Shown here: positions 32,264 through 41,052 of the stretch, one piece after another
How positions within the stretch are numbered: the first letter of the stretch is position 1
Layout of the letters: each line of letters opens with the position of its first letter
Assembly (NCBI GenBank): GCA_016928975.1
Contig: JAFGJR010000184.1
Location: 1-64,000, forward strand
DNA length: 64,000 nucleotides
Source of the DNA: Sedimentisphaerales bacterium
GTDB lineage: Bacteria; Planctomycetota; Phycisphaerae; Sedimentisphaerales; SG8-4
Direction of reading: 5' to 3'
Notes under the pieces: model-generated
What the model was told of the DNA's origin: nothing
Seen by the model: the letters and a program-made list of their open reading frames with translations, nothing else
Databases searched by the model: none
Translations under genes and position numbers: made by a program

Positions 32264-33385
32264 TTACTTGCCGTGGTAGTGCGACGCCACCCGGGGCCGA
32301 GGCCGCAGGATGGCCGTGGCGGCAGGAGCCGGCCGCGGAGATTGGCTTTGTTTCGCACAGTCGTCCCCGTTCGTAGTACCACCGCCAGGCGTTTCAGTAG
32401 CATGGGCGTCTCGCCCATGAATGCCAGTCACGGGCAAGATGCCCGTGCTACGAGACACCCTTGCGGGCACATCACAAACGGCCTCGCCGCAGTCGATTGG
32501 GTTTGTTTCGCGCGGTGGCCCTGAGTCCGTCCCGCTTGACACTTCACACTTCAAACTTGACACCTCCGCAATTGGCTTTGTTTCGCAGACCGAGTCAGCC
32601 GCCATGTAGCCCAGCCGCCCTCGGCTGGGGTCATTGGGCTCACCCCCGGGCGCGGGGGCGCCACCTGGCACTTCCTCCAATTGGCTTTGTTTCGCACAAT
32701 CGTCCCCGTTCGTAGTGACGCCGCCGGGCGTTTCAGTAGCGTGGGCGTCTCGCCCATGAAGGAGAGTCACGGGCAAGATGCCCGTGCTACGGGATGCCCT
32801 TGCGGGCACACTACAAGCGCTCTGGTGGGGTGTGCCATGCACAGCGCTTCTCTTCGGCGCCAGTTTCACCCTGTCCAGCTCGTGCATCGTCCGGTACAGG
32901 CTCCCCTCGATCCGGCGCTCGTACATGCTCATCCGGTCCAGCATCTTCTCCCCCTTGTAATCCTTCGCCAGCATCCGGCCCACGGCATACTCCGGGTTCA
33001 TGTCCACGCACCCGCGTAGCCGCTCTTGCTGGATGGCCGTCATCTCGTCGGGAAGGGCGGCGAGGGATCTGTCGATCTCCTTGGCCAGCAGGTAGTCGTA
33101 CAGCTCATTCTGCAATCGTTCGGCCCGTTTGAGCCGCCAGGTGAGACTGACGATCCGCTCGGCGAGAATGCCATCGATCTGCCCGGCCGGGCTCAGCTCC
33201 CCCAGCAGCCCTTGTCGATGCTCCTGGTATTGCTGTGGATCTTCCTCGGCGATGAGGTCCTGCCGGGCGAACAGGCCGTGCTTGATGGCGTTCCGGGCAA
33301 CGATGGCCTTGCCGATCCTGGTGCGGGGACCGGTGCTCTTTTTCGCATTGGCTCGATTGGCGGCAATTTGTGCTTCGGTCGTCAT
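32264..33385 (-). CDS. Hypothetical planctomycete protein whose C-terminus is built from repeats
   Basis: With ATG 33385 the protein starts MTTEAQIAANRANAKKSTGP, an opening seen in a common planctomycete family of unknown function (typically ANRxNAxKSTGPxTxxGK ... NAxKHGL). Residues 1-190 look like a normal helical protein (IVSLTWRLKRAERLQNELYDYL). From about residue 190 onward the frame runs through intergenic-type repeats: TGILPVTLLHGRDAHATE occurs twice with slight changes, as does GDDCAKQSQ. The original stop codon was probably lost or overrun by repeat insertion. Function unknown. Confidence 0.6.
   Translation of the reverse strand: MTTEAQIAANRANAKKSTGPRTRIGKAIVARNAIKHGLFARQDLIAEEDPQQYQEHRQGLLGELSPAGQIDGILAERIVSLTWRLKRAERLQNELYDYLLAKEIDRSLAALPDEMTAIQQERLRGCVDMNPEYAVGRMLAKDYKGEKMLDRMSMYERRIEGSLYRTMHELDRVKLAPKRSAVHGTPHQSACSVPARASRSTGILPVTLLHGRDAHATETPGGVTTNGDDCAKQSQLEEVPGGAPAPGGEPNDPSRGRLGYMAADSVCETKPIAEVSSLKCEVSSGTDSGPPRETNPIDCGEAVCDVPARVSRSTGILPVTGIHGRDAHATETPGGGTTNGDDCAKQSQSPRPAPAATAILRPRPRVASHYHGK
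32342..32473. repeat. Direct repeat A1 (TTTGTTTCGCA / GGGCGTCTCGCCC type)
   Basis: About 130 bp starting TTGGCTTTGTTTCGCACA and including GGGCGTCTCGCCC and CGGGCAAGATGCCCG mini-palindromes. It is repeated in the same orientation at 32681-32812. Both copies lie inside the coding frame of the preceding entry. Confidence 0.75.
32681..32812. repeat. Direct repeat A2
   Basis: Second copy of the unit at 32342-32473, in the same orientation. The shorter motif TTGGCTTTGTTTCGCA also occurs at about 32573 without the rest of the unit. Confidence 0.75.
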
Positions 33386-33833
33386 GGCGTGATCCTCCAA
33401 ATCTACGATTTCCCATTCACGATTTACAATTGGAAACGCATTGGCTGTCGCGAGCTTCGCGACAGAGATGATTCCGTGGGACCTGTCCCCGGCGGCCGAT
33501 CCTGTCTCTCGCCCGCCGCTCGTCGCTCCCGGCGACGTCCTGTATATCTTAACTCTACCTCGGAGTTTGTCAAGCAAATAACGCACACTATTGACATTTG
33601 TCCATAAGTCCCTGTCCCGTAAGGGCTAAGAAATCATCGATTCTCCTTATCGTGCGGGAAGGCCAGGTGAGCAGAACAGGCTTGGGCCGTGCGATCTTGC
33701 GAGAGGAACTGGAAAACTCCAGTTTCGCCTCCGCACATCCTCCCGGGGGTGGTATAATTGACTGTCGAACCGATATCATGGAGAATACTGGTTTCTGGGA
33801 AGACATAGTCGATGAGTCGGGCGGCAGTCTGAT
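33386..33833. other. Gene-poor stretch
   Basis: About 450 bases between two genes of opposite strand. A weak ORF with non-ATG start (33598 or 33667 to 33837) ends with an ATGA overlap to the next small gene. Its composition is not convincing and no homology is recognised. Confidence 0.4.
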
Positions 33834-34004
33834 ATGAGAGATGCCATTGTTGAGGAAGTACGAGAAGCAAGGCGGCAGATCGAGCAGGAGTTCGGTCACG
33901 ACGTGAACAAGTACCTCGATCACGTATATGACGCTCAGCGGAAGCACAGCGACAGACTCGTCTATCGGCAGCCGAAACCGTTGACACGACGCAAGGTTGT
34001 GTGA
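33834..34004 (+). CDS. Small conserved-type protein of 56 residues (IVEEVREARRQ family)
   Basis: The protein starts MRDAIVEEVREARRQIEQEF and continues GHDVNKYLDHVYDAQRKHSD, ending TRRKVV. Very similar short proteins (pattern DxIVEEVRxxRxxxxxxFxxDxxxI ... RKxV) occur widely in cyanobacteria and planctomycetes, often beside PIN or other toxin genes. Their function is not established. It is highly charged and probably helical. No recognised partner toxin lies directly beside it. AT content is higher than in neighbours, which fits a mobile TA-like gene. Confidence 0.6.
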   Translation: MRDAIVEEVREARRQIEQEFGHDVNKYLDHVYDAQRKHSDRLVYRQPKPLTRRKVV

Positions 34005-34111
34005 TGTCCTCGCGGAGGCAGTGAGAGCATGTACAAAAGAGCTTATGCGCGAGCATTCCCGAATCACGAATGAGCCCATTTCCGAGGATCTTCTTGGCCA
34101 ACTATGAATTC

Positions 34112-34117
34112 AGGAGG
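34112..34117 (+). promoter_or_regulatory. Strong ribosome binding site that decides the glycosidase start
   Basis: AGGAGG, six bases before GTG 34124. No comparable site precedes the upstream ATG at 34070 of the same frame, so the GTG is preferred. Confidence 0.6.
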
Positions 34118-34123
34118 TACGGT

Positions 34124-35932
34124 GTGCACGGGACACCCCACGGTCATCGTCGAAGGCGTGGATTCTTGCCAATACCATTGCTGGCTATGGTGCGATCACA
34201 TCGGCTGTCTGTTCGTTTAGCACTGGCGAAGGCCTATTGGGTGCTCGTGTGTCTGCTTGGGGCCGTGCAATGGGTGTCGGCGGAAGAGAGCATGCGGGAG
34301 ACAGCCTTTGGGATGGCGACCAGCGCGGAATCGCGGGGGGAGCATGCGGCGCTGTATCCGGAGCTGAAGGCGGCCGGGGTGACTCTCATGCGGGCCTGGC
34401 CGGAATGGGGACGCATTCAGCCGGGCCAGGGGCAATGGAACTGGAGCGAGTGCGACGCCTTGCTGCGCAGCGCCCGGGGCAACGACATCGAGTTGGTCGG
34501 GGGGCTGTGGTATCTGGCGAACTGGGCGGCCACCGATGGGAAGTTCCCGTTGCAGGACGTGAATGACTGGTTCGACTACGTCTACGCGATGGCGTCGCGG
34601 TATCGCGGCGTCGTGAACTATTGGGAGTGCTGGAACGAGTTCAACGGGGCATTTGCCAGGGGCGGCAAAGTCGCGGACTATGTTCAGCTCCTGGAGCATG
34701 CCTATCGTGCCGCCAAGCAAGCCGATCCGAACTGCCGGGTGGGGATCAGTTGTGCCAGCGTGGATATCACCTTCTTCGAACAGGTGATTGCCGGCGGGGC
34801 GGGGGACTGCTTCGATTTCCTGTGCATTCATCCGTACGAATCCTTCAGCACGCTCGTCCAGGATGGGCAGGTGATGGCGTTCCTCAACATGCGAAAGACG
34901 GTGCTGGAGATGCTATATGCCCATCATCTGCCGATGAAGGAAGTCTGGATCACGGAAAGCGGCGATCCGGCGAAGGCGGGCGATGCGGCGGACGAGCAGT
35001 TGCAGGCGGAGTCCCTGGTGAAGCTCTACACGCTGGGTTTCGCCCAGGGGATCGACAAGGTGTTCTGGTTCGAAGGCAAGGGCCCGGACTACCCGGACGG
35101 CAATTTCGGTCTCTTGCGGCGTGACTGGAGCAAGCGGCCGTCGTACCATGCCTTGAAGACGATGGCCGACCTGCTGGGGAGACATCCCGTCTATACAGGA
35201 TGGCTGAGCCTGACGGACGGGAGTTATGGTTTCGTATTCACCGGCGAGGCGCAGCCGGTGCTCGTCATCTGGGCCAAAAGCAACGAGAGTCTGAGCTTCC
35301 CCTGTGACGTCGCGGTGACGCAGTTGAATGGGTCCAGCCGGCCCGTCTCCGCCGGCCGGGAGATCACTCTCACGCAGACGCCGCAATTCGTCACAGGGTT
35401 GTCTGCGGCCCTGCTGGCGGAGGCGGCCGGTCATCTCGCACAGGAGTTTCCCTGGTCAACGTACAGCGGTTCGGGTCCCGCCACCATCGTATTCGACGCT
35501 GTGCCCGTCGAGCGGGGGCTGTGCCAGCTCGACACGTTCGGCCGGGTTCTGCCGGGGCAGGTGGAGGGCCAGTGGGCGGTCCGGACGCCGGCGCGCAAAG
35601 GGTCGGAGTTTCGCAGCGTGGTCTTCGACGTGGATGATGCCTATGCGGGCTACGGCGACCACAAGGTGCAGATCACGATCGCGGCCCGCCGGGTCGATAC
35701 GACCGTGAACACCGGCATGAATCTCATCTATGAGTCCACCGCCGGGTACACCAATTACGGGCAGTGGTGGACGATTCCCGCCGGGACCGGATGGCATCAG
35801 AAGACCTACACGCTCGACAACGCCCAGTTCGTCAACAAATGGGGGTGGAACTTCTCCTTCCAGAACGAGACCTCCGGCGATTTCTGGATTCGGGACGTTC
35901 GCGTCACGAAGCTCGGCGTGCCGGCGCGCTAG
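34124..35932 (+). CDS. Secreted clan GH-A glycoside hydrolase (GH39/GH5-like)
   Basis: Protein of about 602 residues with a GTG start. A basic n-region is followed by the hydrophobic signal YWVLVCLLGAVQWVSA. The (beta/alpha)8 barrel lies at about 55-380: the acid/base is Glu172 in WECWNEFN and the nucleophile Glu278 in VWITESGD, the two-glutamate arrangement of clan GH-A. The C-terminal 150 residues form a beta-sandwich (STAGYTNYGQWWTIPAGTGW) that may bind carbohydrate. It hydrolyses a polysaccharide or glycoside by retention; the exact family and substrate cannot be told by eye. Confidence 0.8.
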   Translation: MHGTPHGHRRRRGFLPIPLLAMVRSHRLSVRLALAKAYWVLVCLLGAVQWVSAEESMRETAFGMATSAESRGEHAALYPELKAAGVTLMRAWPEWGRIQPGQGQWNWSECDALLRSARGNDIELVGGLWYLANWAATDGKFPLQDVNDWFDYVYAMASRYRGVVNYWECWNEFNGAFARGGKVADYVQLLEHAYRAAKQADPNCRVGISCASVDITFFEQVIAGGAGDCFDFLCIHPYESFSTLVQDGQVMAFLNMRKTVLEMLYAHHLPMKEVWITESGDPAKAGDAADEQLQAESLVKLYTLGFAQGIDKVFWFEGKGPDYPDGNFGLLRRDWSKRPSYHALKTMADLLGRHPVYTGWLSLTDGSYGFVFTGEAQPVLVIWAKSNESLSFPCDVAVTQLNGSSRPVSAGREITLTQTPQFVTGLSAALLAEAAGHLAQEFPWSTYSGSGPATIVFDAVPVERGLCQLDTFGRVLPGQVEGQWAVRTPARKGSEFRSVVFDVDDAYAGYGDHKVQITIAARRVDTTVNTGMNLIYESTAGYTNYGQWWTIPAGTGWHQKTYTLDNAQFVNKWGWNFSFQNETSGDFWIRDVRVTKLGVPAR

Positions 35933-35955
35933 CAGTCGGGATGACGTGGCAGGGA

Positions 35956-36099
35956 GTGTGAAAACAACCTGGCAATCGGGTGGCAGCGGCAAGCGGAGTC
36001 TTCGGAGCTTGCCGATGGCGGCACGCATCTGACGGGCCATCGGCAAGCTGGCGCTTGCCGCTGCCACCCGGCACAGTGCCCGAGAATCTGCACCGACAC
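35956..36099. repeat. 144-bp palindromic repeat, copy 3 (inverted relative to copy 2)
   Basis: The core 35977-36070 has the same 18-bp ends. It begins GTGTGAAAACAACCTGGCAA and ends GCACCGACAC, which is the reverse complement of the copy at 32073-32216. It sits immediately downstream of the glycosidase gene. Confidence 0.85.
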
Positions 36100-36235
36100 G
36101 CGCGGTAGGAGGCGGGGGATTGGCCTTGACAGGGCGGGGTGGGATGGGCCATATTCGGGCTTGGCAGTGCGTGGGATTTGCTTTGGGGGTCGGTCCTTGG
36201 CTCCACGCGGTGCATATGGGAATTGGAGTCGTACG

Positions 36236-38179
36236 ATGGGGATTGGCAAGGGCCATGACCGCCCGGTGAGCCGATGGTTCTACAGCCACCTCGGCGATCT
36301 GATACTGACCGTCCTCTTCTTCGCTCTGCTGTACGTGTATGTGTGGCGGGTGGTCAAGCCGTGCCTGATCTATAGCTGTGGCACGATCACGGACTTCCCC
36401 ATCTTCTACAAGGGCTGGGCGTTCTTTCTGGACCAGGTTTCCGGCCCCGGGGGACTGCTCACGTACGTCTCTGCCCTGCTGTCGCAGTTGTTCTACTATT
36501 CCTGGGCCGGCGCGATCGTCATTACGGCTCAGGCCTGGGTGATCTCGGCGTGCACGGGCTGGCTGTTCCGGGCTGTCGGCGTGCCGGGGGCTCGCTGGTG
36601 GCGCTTTGTCCCGGCACTGCTCGTGCTGGTCACCTACAGTCAATACACGTACCATCTGCCCGGCATCATGGGAGCGGTGGCGGCGCTGCTCGGCGCGTGT
36701 GGGTACGTGGGTCTTGTTACCCGCGGGCGGACTGCGGATCCGGGTCGTGGCAGCATTTGGCACCTGGTAGTCTTCATCATGCTTTCGGCTGTTGTGTACG
36801 TGGTGAGCGCGGCGGCGTTCCTGCCGTTCGCGGCTGTCTGCGCCGTGTACGAGCTGTTGCACCGGCGGCGATATGTGACCGGCCTGGCGTACCTCGCGTT
36901 CGCTGCGATCGTTCCCTATGTGGCAGGGGTGCTCCTCTTTCGCGTCAGTCTCGTTGATGCCTATACGGACCTGCTGCCGCTGTCGTGGCGGATTCGCGGC
37001 TGGGCGACGCGGGAGAAGATGGTCACGGCGGTGTACGCGCTGTACCTGTTCCCCATCGCCGGCGCGATCATCGGCGGGCTGTGGCAGGTCGTGGCAGTGA
37101 GATGGCGTGCGGACAAGAAGAGTGAAGCGGCGACGCCGGCGCGGACGCGAGGACAGTCGCATCACTCGAAACCGGCCAAAGGCTGGCTGTCCACGCTTCA
37201 CCGCCAGGCCATTGCGCCGGCCGTACGAACGATAATTGGCGCCGTGCTTGTGCTGGTCATCGGCGGCGGCGTCGCGGCTTTCGGCCTGGACGAGCCACAG
37301 CGAGCTCGCCTGGAGGTTCACTACTACGCCTGCCGGAAGATGTGGCCTGAGGTCCTGGAGGCGGCCCGGCGTCATCCCGTCGATCATTTCGTGATGAACG
37401 CCGTGGACCGGGCGCTGTGGCATACCGGCCGGCTCACCCTGGACATGTTCTCCTATCCCCAGCAGCCGGGCGGCCTGTTGCTGACGGGCGAGGACCACGT
37501 CCTGGTGTACTGGAACAAGTTCGACACACAGATCGACCTGGGGCTGATGAACACGGCGGAGAAGAACCTGACGGAGTGCATGGAGACGTTCGGCGAGCAG
37601 CCGATGATCCTGCAGCGGCTGGCGATGGTGAACCTGGTCAGAGGCACGACGAATAGCGCCCGCGTCTACCTGGGGGCGCTGAGCAGGACGCTGTTCTACA
37701 GTGGCTGGGCCAGGGACTACTTGGCGCGTCTCGATGCCGATCCGAGCCTGGCGGGTGACCGCGAGATCCAGGAGCTGCGCTCGCGGTGCCTGAGGAAGGA
37801 CAACCTGGCTCTGTTCTACGCGAAGGAGGAGATGCTCGCCGCGCTGGCCGCCCAGGACAACCGTAACCGCATGGCCTTCGAGTACCTCATGGCCTGGTAC
37901 CTGCAGACGCGGAAATTGGATAAGTTCATCCAGAATATCGAGCGGCTGAGCGAGTTCGGATACGCGACGATTCCTCCGTTGTACCAGGAGGCCCTGGCGA
38001 TCTATGCGTATCCGAGGGGCAAGGCCGGCGAGTATCCGATCAGTCCGGACGTGCGCTCGCGTTTCGAGAGCTTCAGCCGTATCTTCAACCGATACAGGCA
38101 GGACAAGGCGGCCGCGTTCAATGAGCTGGCCGGCAGCTACCGCGACAGCTATCTCTTCTATTATATCTACGGTCCTTGA
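36236..38179 (+). CDS. DUF6057-type membrane protein
   Basis: Protein of about 647 residues. The N-terminal half carries about 10 membrane helices (DLILTVLFFALLYVYVW near residue 20, then repeated spans to about 365). The C-terminal soluble part, from about 370, is alpha-helical and TPR-like (ARRHPVDHFVMNAVDRALWH, ENLTECMETFGEQPMILQRL-type segments). The family occurs in Bacteroidetes and planctomycetes next to TolB-like propeller genes (family knowledge), and here too it overlaps that gene's region. ATG 36236 is preferred to an in-frame TTG at 36161. Molecular function unknown. Confidence 0.72.
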   Translation: MGIGKGHDRPVSRWFYSHLGDLILTVLFFALLYVYVWRVVKPCLIYSCGTITDFPIFYKGWAFFLDQVSGPGGLLTYVSALLSQLFYYSWAGAIVITAQAWVISACTGWLFRAVGVPGARWWRFVPALLVLVTYSQYTYHLPGIMGAVAALLGACGYVGLVTRGRTADPGRGSIWHLVVFIMLSAVVYVVSAAAFLPFAAVCAVYELLHRRRYVTGLAYLAFAAIVPYVAGVLLFRVSLVDAYTDLLPLSWRIRGWATREKMVTAVYALYLFPIAGAIIGGLWQVVAVRWRADKKSEAATPARTRGQSHHSKPAKGWLSTLHRQAIAPAVRTIIGAVLVLVIGGGVAAFGLDEPQRARLEVHYYACRKMWPEVLEAARRHPVDHFVMNAVDRALWHTGRLTLDMFSYPQQPGGLLLTGEDHVLVYWNKFDTQIDLGLMNTAEKNLTECMETFGEQPMILQRLAMVNLVRGTTNSARVYLGALSRTLFYSGWARDYLARLDADPSLAGDREIQELRSRCLRKDNLALFYAKEEMLAALAAQDNRNRMAFEYLMAWYLQTRKLDKFIQNIERLSEFGYATIPPLYQEALAIYAYPRGKAGEYPISPDVRSRFESFSRIFNRYRQDKAAAFNELAGSYRDSYLFYYIYGP

Positions 38180-38190
38180 TCGACAGAGGA

Positions 38191-39762
38191 ATGGATAGAA
38201 TCAATCGACATTCGCTGATCGTGCTCGTGGCAGTTGCCTTGCTGGCGGGCAGCGTGTGCGTCATGGCGTTCCGTCCGCCGGCGGCCCTCAATGACGCGCC
38301 GGCGGCGGGTCGTGCCGCGAAGATCCATCCGGACTGCTCGAATGCCGTCATCCCGCCAAACATCGCACCGCTGGACTTTCAGATTCAGGAAGAGGCGTCC
38401 CGTTACTTTGTCCGTATCGGTTCGGCCACAGGTCGCCCCATCGAGATCGCCAGCCGCTCGGGTCGCGTCACGATCCCCCGGAAGGCGTGGTGTGAGCTGC
38501 TCGCGGGTAATCGCGGGCAGCGGCTCTCGTTCGACATCTTCGCGCAGCAGGCCGGCGGGGAGTGGCAGCGGTTCGATTCGGTTCACTGCACCGTGGCGAA
38601 GGAGGATATCGATCCGTACCTGGTGTATCGCCGGATTCATCCGGTCCACGCCGCACATCGCGAGATGGGCGTCTATCAGCGAGACCTGACGGGCTTCAAG
38701 GAATCCACGGTCCTGACCGGCGGGTACTTCCACGGAGGTTGTGTCAACTGCCACACGTTCTGCAACAATCGCACGGACCGGATGCTGATCAGCACGCGGA
38801 CTGCCAGGTACACCAGTGCGGCGATCCTCGTCGATCACGGCGAAGCCCGAAAAGTCGGCTCCACGTTCGGATACGCCTCCTGGCATCCGAGCGGCAAGAT
38901 CCTGACGTACTCCATGAACAAGGTCGTCCTGTTCCACCACACGGTCAGCGATGAATCCCGCGACGTGATGGACCTCGATTCCCTGATCGCCTACTACGTG
39001 GTCGGCCCGCAGACGGTCAAGACGGCGCCGGACCTGTCCCGCAAGGACCGGCTCGAAACCTATCCGACGTGGTCGCCCGACGGGCGGTTCCTGTACTTCT
39101 GTAGCGCGCCGCTGACGTGGACCGACCGCACCGCGATCCCGGAAGGCTACCAGGAGGTCCGATACGATCTGATGCGGATCGGCTATGACGCGGACAAAGA
39201 CCAGTGGGGGACGCTGGAGACGGTGCTATCAGCGAAGGAAACCGGCAAGACCATTCTGCTGCCGCGAGTGAGCCCGGACGGGCGGTGGCTGCTGTTCTGC
39301 ATGTGCGACTACGGGTGCTTCCCCGTGTATCAGTCGAGCAGCGACCTGTACATGATCGACCTGGAGGCGGCGAAGGAGACCGGCCGCTATGAGTATCGCC
39401 GCTTGGACATCAGCAGCGATCAGAGCGAGAGCTGGCACAGTTGGTCGAGCAACAGCCGGTGGATCGCGTTCAGCAGCAAGCGAGGAAGCGGCGTGTTCAC
39501 GAGGACCTACCTGAGCTATGTCGATGCCAACGGCATCGCCCACCCGCCGCTGGTGCTGCCCCAGAAGGACCCGACGCACTACGACACGTGCCTTTGGGCA
39601 TACAATGTGCCCGAGCTGGCCGCCGAAGCCGTGCACGTGACGAAGGAGAGCCTGGGGCGCGTCGTGCGAAGCCCGGACAAAATCGCCGTTCAGATCCCCG
39701 TGACCACCGCCACGCCCAAGGCCGGCGCCGCTCCCGAGCCCTACATCTCCACGCGAGAGTGA
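38191..39762 (+). CDS. Exported TolB-like beta-propeller with one c-type heme motif
   Basis: Protein of about 523 residues. The signal or anchor segment is LIVLVAVALLAGSVCVMA. The N-terminal beta domain (about 40-150) precedes GGCVNCHTF, a CXXCH heme-attachment motif with Cys184, Cys187 and His188. PD40/WD40-like propeller blades follow (WHPSGKILTY, WSPDGRFLYF, VSPDGRWLLF, WSSNSRWIAF). The ATG is preceded by AGAGGA and lies 11 bases after the DUF6057 gene stop, so the two form an operon. A redox or sensing role is possible but not shown. Confidence 0.75.
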   Translation: MDRINRHSLIVLVAVALLAGSVCVMAFRPPAALNDAPAAGRAAKIHPDCSNAVIPPNIAPLDFQIQEEASRYFVRIGSATGRPIEIASRSGRVTIPRKAWCELLAGNRGQRLSFDIFAQQAGGEWQRFDSVHCTVAKEDIDPYLVYRRIHPVHAAHREMGVYQRDLTGFKESTVLTGGYFHGGCVNCHTFCNNRTDRMLISTRTARYTSAAILVDHGEARKVGSTFGYASWHPSGKILTYSMNKVVLFHHTVSDESRDVMDLDSLIAYYVVGPQTVKTAPDLSRKDRLETYPTWSPDGRFLYFCSAPLTWTDRTAIPEGYQEVRYDLMRIGYDADKDQWGTLETVLSAKETGKTILLPRVSPDGRWLLFCMCDYGCFPVYQSSSDLYMIDLEAAKETGRYEYRRLDISSDQSESWHSWSSNSRWIAFSSKRGSGVFTRTYLSYVDANGIAHPPLVLPQKDPTHYDTCLWAYNVPELAAEAVHVTKESLGRVVRSPDKIAVQIPVTTATPKAGAAPEPYISTRE

Positions 39763-39765
39763 CGA

Positions 39766-41019
39766 TTATTTCCCGATGCAGTAGAGCGTTTTTTCCGCGC
39801 GGAGGAAGAGGTTGCCCTGGGAGACGGCGGGACTGGCGCAGCACTTCTCGCCCAGCTCGTTCGTGGCGAGGACCTTGAATTGCGGCCCGTCCTCGACCAC
39901 GGTCGTGATTCCCTTCTCCGACAGGAAGTAAATCTTGCCGTCGGCCCAGACGGGGGAGGCGGAGAACGGGCCTCGCAGCCGCTCGCGCCAGAGGACCTCG
40001 CCCGTGGCGCCCCTCATACACTTGGCGACGCCGCTTTCGGTGACCAGATACAGGTGCGGCGACACGTACAACATCGACGACATCTTGGGCACGTCGTCGC
40101 GTGATTCCCAGACGGTGTGGGTCCCGGTGACATCGCCCCGGGCGCCGTCGAGCCGGACGGCGCAGATGCGCGACTCGCCGAACCCGGAGGCCGTGAACGC
40201 CAAGCCATCGCCGACGACCACGGAAGGCACGACGCCCTCGCCGGGACTGGAGACGGTCCAGAGCCGCTCGCCGGTCTTCAGGTCGAATCCCTGTACGACG
40301 TCCCCGGCGCCACTGACGAGCTGGTCCTGCCCGTTCACAGAGGCAATCTGCGGGACGACATGGGCGACGCGGGAGCTTCCCCGGCTGCCTTTCCATCGCA
40401 CCTTGCCGGTGTTCTTATCGACGGCGAAGATCGCCGCCTTGTCCCAGGCGATCTGCCAGCCAACCCTGGTGTTGGGTCCCGGACTGCTCCAGTCGAAGCA
40501 GACGATGACCAGGTCGTTATACAGGACCGGCGAGATCGCCAGCCCATGCTCGCTGTAATAGTCGAAATCGCAGTTGACCCACTCGACGGCCCCGTCCATT
40601 GAGACGCCGAGAATCCGGCCGTCGCAGGTCACGACGTACACGCGTTGGCCATCCGTGGCTGGAGTTGAGGTCGCGTAGGAGTTCTGCTGGGACTTGTGGC
40701 CTGCCTTCTGCCTGACGAGCTCTTTGTCCCACGCGAGGGTGCCGCTCACGCGGTCCAGGCAGATCAGGTGAAGCGAGGCGCCCTTGTCAAAGGCCGTGGT
40801 CACGAAGATGCGATCCCCGAGCACGATCGGTGACGACCAGCCCTCGCCAGGGATTGAGGTCTTCCAGCGGATGCCCGACGTGGCGTTCCACTGCGTGGGC
40901 GTCTCCTTTTCCTGCGAGATTCCCTGTCTTCCCGGCCCGCGAAAGCAGGGCCAGTCCTCACCCGACGCCGTGGATAGGCTGACAAGATACACAACTGCGG
41001 CGGAAAACACCCATCTCAT
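39766..41019 (-). CDS. Secreted PQQ-like beta-propeller protein
   Basis: Protein of about 417 residues. The signal peptide is RWVFSAAVVYLVSLSTASG. Propeller blades with the PQQ-repeat pattern follow from about residue 25 (WPCFRGPGRQGIS, WSSPIVLGDRIFVTT, LICLDRVSGTLAWDKE, AVDKNTGKVRWKG, KTGERLWTV). In this family most members do not carry PQQ and act as scaffolds. GGGAGG lies 10 bases before ATG 41019. It ends 3 bases after the convergent TolB-like gene. Confidence 0.85.
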   Translation of the reverse strand: MRWVFSAAVVYLVSLSTASGEDWPCFRGPGRQGISQEKETPTQWNATSGIRWKTSIPGEGWSSPIVLGDRIFVTTAFDKGASLHLICLDRVSGTLAWDKELVRQKAGHKSQQNSYATSTPATDGQRVYVVTCDGRILGVSMDGAVEWVNCDFDYYSEHGLAISPVLYNDLVIVCFDWSSPGPNTRVGWQIAWDKAAIFAVDKNTGKVRWKGSRGSSRVAHVVPQIASVNGQDQLVSGAGDVVQGFDLKTGERLWTVSSPGEGVVPSVVVGDGLAFTASGFGESRICAVRLDGARGDVTGTHTVWESRDDVPKMSSMLYVSPHLYLVTESGVAKCMRGATGEVLWRERLRGPFSASPVWADGKIYFLSEKGITTVVEDGPQFKVLATNELGEKCCASPAVSQGNLFLRAEKTLYCIGK

Positions 41020-41052
41020 GCCCCGAAAACCTCCCAATGAATATCGCAACAT

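Noticed and set aside
33598..33837. Weak plus-strand ORF ending with ATGA before the 56-residue gene
   Set aside because: Only non-ATG starts, no motif, atypical composition. The overlap alone is not enough, though it was noted as a possible partner.
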